From positions 1 through 11,985 of the forward strand of contig QHXL01000330.1 of assembly GCA_003222935.1 (NCBI GenBank): a stretch of DNA of 11,985 bases, in the 5' to 3' direction. The notes under the pieces are model-generated. The model was not told the DNA's origin. It did not search any database and saw only the letters and a program-made list of their open reading frames with translations. Made by a program: the position numbers and the translations under genes. Each line of letters opens with the position of its first letter. Within the stretch, counting starts at the first letter, position 1. Source of the stretch: Acidobacteriota bacterium. GTDB lineage: Bacteria > Acidobacteriota > Blastocatellia > Pyrinomonadales > Pyrinomonadaceae. Below, piece after piece: positions 1 to 7,214 of the stretch.

Positions 1-2
1 AA

Positions 3-1067
3 ACGGCAACGACTCAAACTGACCCTAAAGCAGCAACAACGACCCCTGCAACAGCGGCTCGTGGCACCAAGCCTTTGGGGGTTAATGAAAACCCCGACAT
101 GATCGGCAAGCGCAACATCAACGGCGGACTTATCGCCAAGATGAGTGGTTCTACTGAGAAAGAAGTACGGTTGGGACGTGAGGCAGCCGCAGAAGTAGAT
201 CGACAAGCGAAGTTCATTGAAGATCCGATGATCACGGAGTACGTAAACCGCGTGGGGCAGAACATCGTGCTTCACTCAGACGCAAAGGTCCCATTTACGA
301 TTAAGGTCATCGACTCAGATGAAGTGAATGCCTTCGCCCTCCCAGGTGGTTTCTTTTATGTCAATAAAGGCCTGTTACTGGCAGCGGACAACGAAGCCGA
401 ACTGGCCGGCGTCATGGCGCACGAGATAGCACACGTTGCAGCCCGACATGCTGTCGAGAATCAGACAAAGGCGAGTTTGTTGGAGTATGCGGCCTTGGGC
501 GCTTCAATATTCCTCGGTGGCATTCCGGGAATGATTTATCAGAACACCGCCGGAATCGGATTGCTGGGAATCTTTATGAAGTTTAGTCGCAGCGCTGAAG
601 AAGAGGCTGACAAACTTGGCGTCCAGTACATGTACGCTGCGGGCTACGATCCAGGCGCAATGGCCACGATGTTTGAAAAGCTCGAAGCCAAGAATAAGAA
701 GAAACCAGGATTTATCTCGCGAGCTTTTGCGTCGCATCCGGCGCCTCCTGACCGACGTGCCGCGGCCCTGGCTTTAGCGGCAAGATTCCCTGAACACGAA
801 GAATACGTAATCAGCAGCTCGGAATTTCAACGAGTTAAGGCTCGTTTATTGAGGCTTTCGAATGCAAGAGCCAGTTCCAGTGGCGCAATTCAGGCAGGTG
901 ACGATACTGGAGCACCAGGTCGGCCGACATTAAAACGTCGCTCGCCGACACCGGATGACACCACGACGACAACACCAGAAGGTGAGCAGAAGCCTACCGA
1001 GCAACAGGCGCCGCCCAAACTGAAACGTAATGACGGCAGTACGACGAAGCCGCCTGACAAACCGTAG
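3..1067 (+). CDS. M48-family zinc metalloprotease, 5'-truncated by window edge
   Basis: Secreted or periplasmic zinc endopeptidase of the M48 family, whose relatives (BepA/LoiP type) do outer-membrane protein quality control. The frame is open to the left edge (from base 3), so the true start and any signal peptide lie outside; the TTG at 75 is not needed as a start. Counting from base 75, the zinc motif HEIAH is at residues 116-120 within an 'NEAELAGVMAHEIAH' context, and the third zinc ligand is the Glu of SAEEEAD (about 175). ALPGGFFYVNKGLL (88-101) and SHPAPPDRR (220-228) are also typical of the family. A hydrophobic stretch lies at about 139-168. No TPR domain follows. Instead there is a Thr/Pro/Lys-rich low-complexity tail (about 265-330) in which LKR occurs twice (286-288, 316-318). 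A terminator follows 39 bp after the stop. The family call is sure; the substrate is unknown. Confidence 0.93.
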   Translation, partial: TATTQTDPKAATTTPATAARGTKPLGVNENPDMIGKRNINGGLIAKMSGSTEKEVRLGREAAAEVDRQAKFIEDPMITEYVNRVGQNIVLHSDAKVPFTIKVIDSDEVNAFALPGGFFYVNKGLLLAADNEAELAGVMAHEIAHVAARHAVENQTKASLLEYAALGASIFLGGIPGMIYQNTAGIGLLGIFMKFSRSAEEEADKLGVQYMYAAGYDPGAMATMFEKLEAKNKKKPGFISRAFASHPAPPDRRAAALALAARFPEHEEYVISSSEFQRVKARLLRLSNARASSSGAIQAGDDTGAPGRPTLKRRSPTPDDTTTTTPEGEQKPTEQQAPPKLKRNDGSTTKPPDKP

Positions 1068-1106
1068 CCGGTCGGTTCTCGCGGCGAAACGGGCGTAATA
1101 GCTGAG

Positions 1107-1138
1107 GGCTCTTCGACCTTCGTGCCGAAGAGCCTTTT
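1107..1138 (+). terminator. Rho-independent terminator after the M48 protease
   Basis: A perfect 9-bp stem, GGCTCTTCG (1107-1115) with CGAAGAGCC (1126-1134), encloses a 10-nt loop and is followed by TTTT (1135-1138). It lies 39 bp past the protease stop and upstream of the rplM promoter, so it insulates the ribosomal operon from the protease. Confidence 0.85.
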
Positions 1139-1199
1139 GCATGGACCGAATCCCGGCGTCGATAAATTCGCAACAAATCGCTCAGCAATCCAGCTCGGC

Positions 1200-1229
1200 T
1201 TGACATTATTTTAAGCCGTTTTGTATTCT
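1200..1229 (+). promoter_or_regulatory. Sigma70-type promoter for rplM-rpsI
   Basis: TTGACA (1200-1205, perfect -35) and TATTCT (1224-1229, -10) are separated by 18 bp. Transcription would start near 1236, giving a leader of about 36 nt before the rplM ATG. That is too short for an elaborate autoregulatory structure, and I see no strong hairpin in it. The placement just after a terminator supports the call. Confidence 0.75.
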
Positions 1230-1271
1230 AGCCGTTCGCGTTTTACTCGCTGAAAACAGAGATAGTTAACT

Positions 1272-1721
1272 ATGTCGACATACTTCCCCAGCGGAAAAGA
1301 CCTTGCTGGAAAACGAAAATGGTACGTTGTAGACGCAACCGGTCAAACGGTCGGACACTTAGCGTCTGAGATTGCTTCAATACTTACCGGCAAGCGCAGT
1401 CCCCAGTGGACTCCGTTTCTGGATACGGGCGATCACGTAGTCGTGATCAATGCACGTAAAGCCGTATTGAAGGGGAATAAAGTTGAGCAGAAGGTGTACA
1501 GACACCACACGCGTTATCCCGGTGGATTACGCGAGACGACTGCGCGTGACATGATTGCCAAAAAACCCGAGCGTGTAATCGAACTTGCCATCAAGGGCAT
1601 GTTGCCGAAGAACAAACTCGGAAAGACAATGGCCAAGAAGCTTAAGGTTTACGCCGACGCCGAACACCCGCATTCAGCACAACGCCCGGAAGCCTACAAT
1701 CTCACGCAAAAAGCTTCATAA
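1272..1721 (+). CDS. rplM: 50S ribosomal protein L13
   Basis: Early-assembly 50S subunit protein that binds 23S rRNA. The 149-residue product is close to the usual length (about 142-150). Characteristic segments are [17 protein letters not shown] (about 16-32), the GDHVVVINA strand (53-61), HTRYPGG (79-85), the [26 protein letters not shown] region (92-117), and [13 protein letters not shown] near the C terminus. ATG at 1272 is preceded by only a weak AGAG (1258-1261). It is first in a two-gene operon with rpsI 31 bp downstream, the usual L13-S9 pairing in bacteria. Confidence 0.98.
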   Translation: MSTYFPSGKDLAGKRKWYVVDATGQTVGHLASEIASILTGKRSPQWTPFLDTGDHVVVINARKAVLKGNKVEQKVYRHHTRYPGGLRETTARDMIAKKPERVIELAIKGMLPKNKLGKTMAKKLKVYADAEHPHSAQRPEAYNLTQKAS

Positions 1722-1736
1722 ACGGTATTAAGAAAT

Positions 1737-1755
1737 AAGGAAAAATCTTACTGTG
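1737..1755 (+). promoter_or_regulatory. Ribosome binding site fixing a GTG start for rpsI
   Basis: AAGGA (1737-1741) lies 11 nt before GTG at 1753. The following codons give [12 protein letters not shown], matching the conserved N terminus of S9, so GTG is the start. There is no in-frame ATG nearby. Confidence 0.7.
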
Positions 1756-2145
1756 GCTGATATTCAGTATTACGGAACGGGACGGCGCAAAACGTCGACC
1801 GCCAGGGTTTATCTCCGACCGGGCTCAGGCGAAGTACAAATAAATCGCAAGCCGTTTGATCGCTACTTCCCCAACGAAACCTTGCGAATGATTATTCGCC
1901 AGCCGTTGCAGTTAACTGAGACGACCAATAAGTTTGATTTGGTGGTCAACGTTGCTGGTGGTGGACCCGCGGGACAAGCCGGCGCAATCCGACACGGTAT
2001 TACCCGTGCCCTAATGGAGTTCAACGCTGATCTGCGTCCTGCCTTAAAACATGCCGGTCTTGTTACTCGTGATCCTCGAATCAAGGAGCGCAAGAAGTAC
2101 GGTCAAAAAGGCGCTCGAAAACGCTTCCAGTTTTCGAAACGATAG
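1753..2145 (+). CDS. rpsI: 30S ribosomal protein S9
   Basis: Small-subunit head protein whose basic C-terminal tail reaches the P-site tRNA. The 130-residue length equals the family norm. The sequence opens with [20 protein letters not shown] (5-24), has the [15 protein letters not shown](T)RAL core (about 69-87), and ends in [17 protein letters not shown] with the invariant terminal SKR. It starts with GTG and follows rplM after 31 bp, so the two are co-transcribed. A strong terminator begins 4 bp past the stop. Confidence 0.98.
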   Translation: MADIQYYGTGRRKTSTARVYLRPGSGEVQINRKPFDRYFPNETLRMIIRQPLQLTETTNKFDLVVNVAGGGPAGQAGAIRHGITRALMEFNADLRPALKHAGLVTRDPRIKERKKYGQKGARKRFQFSKR

Positions 2146-2149
2146 TTCC

Positions 2150-2186
2150 AAACTCGAAACCCACATCGGGTTTCGAGTTTTGTTTT
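2150..2186 (+). terminator. Rho-independent terminator ending rplM-rpsI
   Basis: A perfect 13-bp stem, AAACTCGAAACCC (2150-2162) with GGGTTTCGAGTTT (2168-2180), encloses the 5-nt loop ACATC. A T-rich tract (TTTTGTTTT) ends at 2186. It is the strongest terminator in the window and makes rpsB a separate transcription unit. Confidence 0.92.
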
Positions 2187-2195
2187 CAATCCATT

Positions 2196-2244
2196 GTCGC
2201 AGCACTATTGGTTGCTTCCGCTAAGAGAGTCGAGAGGCTGCGAC
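2196..2244 (+). promoter_or_regulatory. Candidate structured leader of rpsB
   Basis: A perfect 8-bp inverted repeat, GTCGCAGC (2196-2203) with GCTGCGAC (2237-2244), encloses 33 nt in the 95-bp gap between the rpsI terminator and the rpsB start. S2 is known to repress its own synthesis through an rpsB leader in some bacteria. A role for this element as such a site is inference; I cannot match it to a known leader family. I find no convincing promoter in the gap (TTGTTT at 2180-2185 with CACTAT at 2203-2208 is a weak option), so whether the whole hairpin is transcribed is unproven. Confidence 0.4.
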
Positions 2245-2267
2245 GAGTACATTAAACCAATTAGCAG

Positions 2268-2284
2268 AAGGAGAACGTAGTTTG
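2268..2284 (+). promoter_or_regulatory. Strong Shine-Dalgarno fixing a TTG start for rpsB
   Basis: AAGGAG (2268-2273) lies 8 nt before TTG at 2282. The first in-frame ATG (2297) is 23 nt from this site, too far for initiation. The TTG start gives [13 protein letters not shown], in register with the S2 family. Confidence 0.8.
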
Positions 2285-3184
2285 GTTTCTGTTACCATGA
2301 AAGAATTGCTGGAGGCCGGTGTGCACTTCGGTCACCAGGTACGTCGCTGGAATCCAAAGATGAAAGAGTACATCTTTGGCGAGCGTAACGGCATTTACAT
2401 TATCGACCTTCAGAAAACTCAGCGGATGTTCCGCGAAGCGATCGCTTTTGTAACGAATATGATCGCGGAGGATAAGGGTCGAACTGTTTTGTTCGTCGGC
2501 ACAAAACGTCAAGCACAAGATGCGATTCGAGAAGAATCTGAAAAGTGTGGTCAATACTATGTGAACCAACGCTGGTTGGGCGGATTGTTGACCAACTTCC
2601 AAACTGTGCAGAAGTCCATTAAGCGTCTCAAGGATCTCGAAGCGATGCAGACGGACGGTCGCGCAGAGAAACTTACGAAGAAAGAACGCATCAAACTCGA
2701 CCGCGAACGCGAGAGTCTAAACAAGAACCTTTCGGGAATTAAGTCGATGACTCGTCTGCCCGACGTGATCTTCATCATCGACGTGAAAAAGGAAGAGATT
2801 GCGGTTGCCGAAGCTAATCGCCTTGGAATTCCTATCGTAGCTGTTGTCGATACAAATTGTTCACCCGAGGGAATTGACTATGTTATCCCCGGTAACGACG
2901 ACGCACTTCGCGCGGTACGCTTGTTCGCTTCTCGCATCTCCGATGCAATCGCCGAAGGAAACCAGATTGCGACCGAGGGCGGGCTTGCAGGAGAAGGTGG
3001 CGAAGGTGGCGAGCCTGCCGCTGCTGCCGAAACAGAAGGAAAGACACCTGAAGTAGCAGCAGACGCCGGCGAAAAAAGTAACGAGGGCGCGCAACCGGAG
3101 TCGACAACACCTGAGTTAGCAGAAAGCACCGAAACGGAAGCGGCGCCCGATGAGAGCGCTGAGTCAGTCGTAGCGGCCAGCTAA
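2282..3184 (+). CDS. rpsB: 30S ribosomal protein S2 with acidic C-terminal extension
   Basis: Small-subunit protein at the head-body junction, needed for S1 docking and initiation. The core (1-229) carries [14 protein letters not shown] (6-19), RRWNPKM (21-27), FVGTKRQA (71-78), [13 protein letters not shown] (96-108) and the conserved VDTNCSP (189-195). At 300 residues it is about 60 longer than E. coli S2. Residues 230-300 form an Ala/Glu/Gly/Thr-rich acidic, probably disordered tail. It begins with a strong Shine-Dalgarno and a TTG codon. A terminator separates it from tsf, although rpsB-tsf is commonly one transcript in other bacteria. Confidence 0.97.
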   Translation: MVSVTMKELLEAGVHFGHQVRRWNPKMKEYIFGERNGIYIIDLQKTQRMFREAIAFVTNMIAEDKGRTVLFVGTKRQAQDAIREESEKCGQYYVNQRWLGGLLTNFQTVQKSIKRLKDLEAMQTDGRAEKLTKKERIKLDRERESLNKNLSGIKSMTRLPDVIFIIDVKKEEIAVAEANRLGIPIVAVVDTNCSPEGIDYVIPGNDDALRAVRLFASRISDAIAEGNQIATEGGLAGEGGEGGEPAAAAETEGKTPEVAADAGEKSNEGAQPESTTPELAESTETEAAPDESAESVVAAS

Positions 3185-3209
3185 GCGATATTCTTACTCA
3201 ATCGGCGAG

Positions 3210-3248
3210 CGCAGCCTTTAAGCGGATCATCCGCCGGGCTGCGTTTTT
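3210..3248 (+). terminator. Rho-independent terminator between rpsB and tsf
   Basis: Two-tier hairpin: outer stem CGCAGCC (3210-3216) with GGCTGCG (3237-3243), inner stem GCGGA (3222-3226) with TCCGC (3230-3234) and loop TCA. It is followed directly by TTTTT (3244-3248). It starts 25 bp after the rpsB stop. It may end or attenuate the rpsB transcript. Confidence 0.82.
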
Positions 3249-3250
3249 CA

Positions 3251-3280
3251 TTGAGACAAGTTCAATGCTCGGACCTTAAT
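3251..3280 (+). promoter_or_regulatory. Possible promoter for tsf-pyrH-frr
   Basis: TTGAGA (3251-3256, 5 of 6 to the -35 consensus) and CTTAAT (3275-3280, 4 of 6 to the -10) are 18 bp apart. They lie immediately after the rpsB terminator, where a new promoter would be needed. The start would be near 3287, about 48 nt before the tsf ATG. The -10 box is imperfect. Confidence 0.45.
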
Positions 3281-3334
3281 CGGCACGGGCTCACTTAAAA
3301 AACAATTCGAAACGATTCGGAGAAATAGGGGATT

Positions 3335-3997
3335 ATGGCGGAAATTACTGCGGCTGCCGTGAAGCAGCTTAGAGAAAAAACCGGAGCCGGCATGATGGAG
3401 TGCAAGAATGCACTCGTTGAGGCCGCTGGAAACGAAGATAAAGCTGTCGACATTCTGCGGGAACGTGGTCTTGCCTCTGCTAAAAAGCGCGAAGGCCGAA
3501 TAGCAGCTGAAGGCATCGTCGGTTCTTATATTCACATGGGCGGAAAAGTCGGCGTGCTTGTTGAAATGAATTGCGAGACTGACTTCGTCGCTCGTGGCGA
3601 CGAGTTTCAAAGTCTCGTTAAAGATATCGCAATGCACATCGCAGCAGCTGAGCCTCGCTTCGTCTCCAGAGACGAGGTACCCGCCGGGGTGCTCGATAAG
3701 GAACGAGAGATTGCGAGAGCCCAGGCCAAGAATGATCCGAAGAATGCAAGCAAACCCGATCAGGTAATCGACAAAATTGTCGACGGTCGCGTGAATAAGT
3801 ACTACGAAGAAACCGTGCTCGTCGATCAGCCATTCGTTAAAGACCCGGCTAAGACGGTTGGCGAGTTGATCACCGAAAAGACTGCCAAGACGGGCGAGCG
3901 TATTACAATCCGCAGATTTACTCGCTATAAGATGGGTGAAGGTCTGGAGCGCCGTGGAGATGATTTCAGTAACGAAGTCGCTTCATTGCTAAGCTAA
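3335..3997 (+). CDS. tsf: Translation elongation factor Ts
   Basis: Guanine nucleotide exchange factor that releases GDP from EF-Tu in the cytoplasm. The N-terminal UBA-like module reads [22 protein letters not shown] (6-27). The catalytic signature TDFVAR (82-87), which contacts the EF-Tu nucleotide site, is intact, followed by the dimerisation/core region with [16 protein letters not shown]. At 220 residues it is shorter than E. coli EF-Ts (283) and fits the shorter forms found in many bacteria. AGGGG (3327-3331) lies 3 nt before the ATG, and GGAG (3319-3322) lies 12 nt before it. pyrH follows after 17 bp. Confidence 0.97.
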   Translation: MAEITAAAVKQLREKTGAGMMECKNALVEAAGNEDKAVDILRERGLASAKKREGRIAAEGIVGSYIHMGGKVGVLVEMNCETDFVARGDEFQSLVKDIAMHIAAAEPRFVSRDEVPAGVLDKEREIARAQAKNDPKNASKPDQVIDKIVDGRVNKYYEETVLVDQPFVKDPAKTVGELITEKTAKTGERITIRRFTRYKMGEGLERRGDDFSNEVASLLS

Positions 3998-4014
3998 ACT
4001 GCAGAATCTAATCG

Positions 4015-4767
4015 ATGACCACAACTGTTAGAGATGGTAATGCGACTAAGCTCGCCTACAACCGCGTCCTGTTGAAGATCTCGGGCGAAGCGTTGATGGG
4101 CGAGCAGAACTACGGTATCGACGTCAATGTGGCTCGCAGTGTCGCTGAAGAGCTGAAGGCTGTGCACGAGATTGGCGTTGAAGTCGCTGTAGTCGTGGGC
4201 GGCGGCAACATTTTTCGCGGCGTATCCAAGAGTGCCGGCAACATGGACCGATCGTCCGCCGACTACATCGGCATGCTGGCGACTGTCATGAATGCAGTTG
4301 TACTTCAGGATGCGCTCGAGAAGATCGACGTGGATACTCGAGTACTTTCAGCCGTCGATATTCCACAGCTTGCAGAATCGTTTATTAGGCGACGCGCCGT
4401 TCGACATTTAGAAAAAGGGCGTGTTGTAATTTTTGCAGCGGGCACAGGTAACCCGTACTTCACTACTGACTCAGCAGCTGCGTTGCGTGCTTTAGAGATC
4501 AAGGCAGACATCATCCTTAAAGCGACAAAAGTTGATGGGGTCTACTCAGCCGATCCAATGGCAGACGCGACAGCGGAGCGGTACAGTGAGATCACTTATC
4601 AGGCTGTACTTGAAAAACAGCTGAAGGTGATGGACGCCTCGGCAATCTCGCTCTGTATGGACAACAATCTTCCAATTGTTGTTTTCAACATGCGGCAGTC
4701 GGGAAATATCAGCCGTGTAGTTCTGGGCGAGACCGGTGTCGGAACACGTGTTTGGCTTGGGAAATAG
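4015..4767 (+). CDS. pyrH: UMP kinase (uridylate kinase)
   Basis: Phosphorylates UMP to UDP with ATP, in de novo pyrimidine nucleotide synthesis; bacterial hexameric amino-acid-kinase fold. Visible motifs: [11 protein letters not shown] (19-29), [10 protein letters not shown] (60-69), the [14 protein letters not shown] segment (142-155), and the [13 protein letters not shown] nucleotide-binding loop (169-181). The 250-residue length is normal with a short N-terminal extension of about 10 residues. No good Shine-Dalgarno precedes ATG 4015. It lies only 17 bp after tsf, so translational coupling is likely. No alternative start fits before the first conserved strand. Confidence 0.97.
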   Translation: MTTTVRDGNATKLAYNRVLLKISGEALMGEQNYGIDVNVARSVAEELKAVHEIGVEVAVVVGGGNIFRGVSKSAGNMDRSSADYIGMLATVMNAVVLQDALEKIDVDTRVLSAVDIPQLAESFIRRRAVRHLEKGRVVIFAAGTGNPYFTTDSAAALRALEIKADIILKATKVDGVYSADPMADATAERYSEITYQAVLEKQLKVMDASAISLCMDNNLPIVVFNMRQSGNISRVVLGETGVGTRVWLGK

Positions 4768-4834
4768 TGCGAGGGGTAGTTTCAGTCTTCCCGGGTGATT
4801 TGGACCTGACCAAACAATTAGCGGAGTCGAAACC

Positions 4835-5395
4835 ATGAGTGAAAAAGACGTAATCAAAGAGACGCGACCACGAATGGAAACCGTGATCGACGACTTTAAA
4901 CGCAAAATTGCGACGGTAAGGACTGGACGCGCGGCGGTAAGTCTGCTCGACACGGTGATGGTCGACTACTACGGGAACATGACACCGCTTACCCAGATGG
5001 CTTCGGTCCATGCACCCGAACCGCAAATGCTAACCGTACAGCCCTGGGATCAAACACAAATCGGCGCTGTTGAGAAAGCAATCCGAACCGCAGACCTTGG
5101 CTTGAACCCCTCAAACGACGGCAAGCTTGTGCGAATCCCAATTCCACCGCTAACCGAAGAACGGCGTAAACAACTCGCGAAGCAAGTACATGACATTGCC
5201 GAGGATCACCGCACCGCTGTCCGCAACGTTCGACGGGACGGTAACGAGCGCCTCAAGAAAATGCTCAAAGACAAGCTGATCTCGGAAGATGCCGAGCGCG
5301 ACGGGCTGGATGAAATTCAGAAACTCACCAACACTTACATCACGAAGATTGACGATCTCTCCAAAACAAAAGAGACCGAGATTACAAGCGTTTAG
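4835..5395 (+). CDS. frr: Ribosome recycling factor
   Basis: Splits post-termination 70S complexes together with EF-G. The 186-residue length matches the norm (about 185). Domain I/II features: [18 protein letters not shown] (22-39), [21 protein letters not shown] (43-63, hinge and domain II), [21 protein letters not shown] (91-111), and the long C-terminal helix with [13 protein letters not shown] (130-142). GGAG (4823-4826) lies 8 nt before ATG. It sits 67 bp after pyrH and is the last gene of the plus-strand block. The order rpsB-tsf-pyrH-frr is the classic bacterial cluster. Confidence 0.98.
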   Translation: MSEKDVIKETRPRMETVIDDFKRKIATVRTGRAAVSLLDTVMVDYYGNMTPLTQMASVHAPEPQMLTVQPWDQTQIGAVEKAIRTADLGLNPSNDGKLVRIPIPPLTEERRKQLAKQVHDIAEDHRTAVRNVRRDGNERLKKMLKDKLISEDAERDGLDEIQKLTNTYITKIDDLSKTKETEITSV

Positions 5396-5420
5396 CTTCA
5401 ACCGAAACATTGTAAACGGA

Positions 5421-5457
5421 AAGAGGCTGCCGTTGCGGGCAGCCTCTTCTCTTTTGT
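5421..5457 (+). terminator. Rho-independent terminator after frr, possibly bidirectional
   Basis: A perfect 11-bp stem, AAGAGGCTGCC (5421-5431) with GGCAGCCTCTT (5438-5448), encloses a 6-nt loop. It is followed by CTCTTTTGTT on the plus strand. It sits between the convergent frr and the minus-strand gene ending at 5478. On the minus strand the trailing sequence (TCCGTTTAC) is a poorer U-tract, so a two-way role is possible but less certain. Confidence 0.85.
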
Positions 5458-5477
5458 TCTAACGAGCCTGTGAAAAG

Positions 5478-6233
5478 TTAACGAGGAATCACAAACATAT
5501 CCTCAGCCAACGTTTGATTCAGCTTCACTTCCTTGACGTTGTACTCGGCAAAGAAAGCTCCGATCGGCATTTCAAATCGCTGCGAAAAACTGAATGGCAC
5601 AAGAACGCCTTCGACGTCTTTGAACTTACTGTTCTCGGTGCCGAACGTGTAACCCTGGTAGTACATCAGGAAGCTCATTACTCGACCCGTCGTTGGATCG
5701 ATGTAGAAGTCGGTAGTGTAGCCATCTGGATCTTCCAGTCGAAATCCTCTTTGCTTTTTCTTATCCGGTAATGCGGTCAACTTGTAACCGGGTTGGTCAG
5801 CGTGACTGAGCGCATTCATCCCGAATTTACTAAGCGGCGGAATCTCGACCCCAGGCATCGAACTGAAAGAATTTTGACCATCGTAAATCTGTTTGAAAAC
5901 AATCTGAGGACGCGCGTCGAGTTCCATTCGCAATTTGTTGCCCGACGTCACGATGTAAAAGGATCCGGGAAGCGATTGAATACTGTTCGGTGCATAAAGC
6001 TGAACCGAGCCGCGCAACATCATGTTTTGGACACTTTTGAACTTCTCGCCGCCCTGCGCTTGAATTGCTGCTTTCGCCAGATCACTCGGAGTACTAGTTG
6101 GCGTGATTACAACTGTCGCGACGGCAGATGTGGACGTTGTCGGCGTTGTTCCGTTCTTTGTCGTGGCATCTTGAGCAAAAATGGGTGTTGCACCTAAGGC
6201 AAACATACCAAGAACCAGAAGGGTCTTTCTCAT
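5478..6233 (-). CDS. Secreted LolA-like (outer-membrane lipoprotein-sorting-like) protein
   Basis: A 251-residue exported protein. The N terminus has a basic MRK, a hydrophobic core and a likely signal peptidase I site after FA (residue 20, PIFA|QDA). No lipobox Cys is seen. A Thr/Ser/Pro-rich linker (22-50) precedes a beta-rich domain: DLAKAAIQAQGGEKFKSV (51-68), then paired strands such as FYIVTSGNKLRMEL, YIDPTTGRVMSFLMYY and LVPFSFSQRFEM. This pattern resembles LolA/LolB-fold proteins annotated as lipoprotein-sorting, but I see no diagnostic motif, so the function is only suggested. Shine-Dalgarno AAGGA (6241-6245 on the minus strand) is 7 nt before ATG. It lies 34 bp behind the receptor pseudogene and is probably co-transcribed with it. 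Confidence 0.72.
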   Translation of the reverse strand: MRKTLLVLGMFALGATPIFAQDATTKNGTTPTTSTSAVATVVITPTSTPSDLAKAAIQAQGGEKFKSVQNMMLRGSVQLYAPNSIQSLPGSFYIVTSGNKLRMELDARPQIVFKQIYDGQNSFSSMPGVEIPPLSKFGMNALSHADQPGYKLTALPDKKKQRGFRLEDPDGYTTDFYIDPTTGRVMSFLMYYQGYTFGTENSKFKDVEGVLVPFSFSQRFEMPIGAFFAEYNVKEVKLNQTLAEDMFVIPR

Positions 6234-6422
6234 TGCTTATTCCTTTTTCTACTCTGCATTTTTCAGCTTAAAAATTAAGACGCAACTGCGCGTAAATTCG
6301 ACGATTGCCGGCGCCAGCACCTCCACCGCCGCCGCCAAAACCTCCAAAACTACTTAAGCCCAACGATTGTCCAAAACTCGGCGACAACAAGTTGCCGACC
6401 GGAGCCGAAAGATTCACGTTGT

Positions 6423-7214
6423 TCAGAAGGTTCTGAAAGTTAAGTTAATCGAGGCGTTCAAAGTAAATCTTTTCTCACTTGGCGCAGCGCCTCCCTGCGG
6501 AGGTCCACCGCCGCCCGGCGACCTAACCGCGCCTCCACCTCCGCCAGCGACCATTGGACCACCAGGTCCACCACCATGCCCTGCAGGCCCACCAGCTGGT
6601 GCCGCAGCCTGTACAGTTTGTCCCTGGGGCCTTGCCGCAGCAGCGTTGTTACGATGGATCTCCCCAAACTGGAACGTTCGGCTTACTCGAAGATTCACAA
6701 CGAAAGATCCCGGAGCGTTGCCGTAGTTGCGCGGAATTATTGTTTCCCCCGGCAGAGGCTTTAGATTGAAATTACCAAACGGCGTGCACTTGATTGTAAG
6801 TGACGGCACTGAGCAATTTGCGTTGACAGCAAAACTCGGGCGCTCATTTGCCTGGCGATCAAGGTTTAGGTCCTGTCCAGTCGTTATGTTGAACGGCGGT
6901 CCAGTGTTGGCAATTACGAAAGGGTTAAGAACTACTTTCCACCATGGGAGATTAATAGTTCCAAACACCGTGAAGCGATGGCGAACGTCGAAACCACCTC
7001 GACCAAACTCTCCGCTCGTGTCGTAAGAGTTCATCGGGAAGAGTGTTGAACCCTGACCGTCAGTATCGTTTGTTGACTTACTGAGCGAATAGTTTCCTGA
7101 CAATGTGAAAGTCCGGCTGAGCCGGCTATTGAATCCTACGAACAATTGTCGTTGATTGAGTTGACCGCTTGCCTCGTACCGATAGATTTCGCCAAGACCT
7201 GGAGTCGGTCGCAA
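6423..7214 (-). CDS. C-terminal barrel fragment of the broken TonB-dependent receptor
   Basis: A 263-codon open frame (nominal TTG start at 7214, probably not a real start; the homologous frame extends back to about 7262). It carries receptor strands such as RQLFVGFNSRLSRTFTLSGNYSLSKS and FDVRHRFTVFGTINLPWW. A Gly/Pro-rich insert follows (roughly 6480-6610 on the window), then FTLNASIN, where the second lesion throws it into a stop at 6423. There is no signal peptide or good ribosome site, so this is a remnant rather than an independent gene. Confidence 0.6.
   Translation of the reverse strand: MRPTPGLGEIYRYEASGQLNQRQLFVGFNSRLSRTFTLSGNYSLSKSTNDTDGQGSTLFPMNSYDTSGEFGRGGFDVRHRFTVFGTINLPWWKVVLNPFVIANTGPPFNITTGQDLNLDRQANERPSFAVNANCSVPSLTIKCTPFGNFNLKPLPGETIIPRNYGNAPGSFVVNLRVSRTFQFGEIHRNNAAAARPQGQTVQAAAPAGGPAGHGGGPGGPMVAGGGGGAVRSPGGGGPPQGGAAPSEKRFTLNASINLTFRTF
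6439..6448 (-). repeat. 5-bp tandem duplication that breaks the receptor frame
   Basis: GTTAA occurs twice in tandem (6439-6443, 6444-6448). Removing one copy joins NASIN to FQNLLNNVNLSAPVGN in one frame and restores the receptor C terminus down to the TAA at 6268. Confidence 0.7.

Noticed and set aside
75..77. TTG at 75 as start of the M48 protease.
   Set aside because: The frame is open to the window edge, no signal peptide follows, and there is no ribosome site, so the gene is simply cut by the edge.
2844..3056. 70-codon plus-strand frame, and several minus-strand frames overlapping the rpsB tail.
   Set aside because: Shadow frames of the low-complexity S2 tail with no start signals or family resemblance.
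6367..6726. 119-codon plus-strand Pro-rich open frame.
   Set aside because: It is the antisense reading of the receptor's Gly/Pro-rich insert, where low-complexity codons avoid stops.
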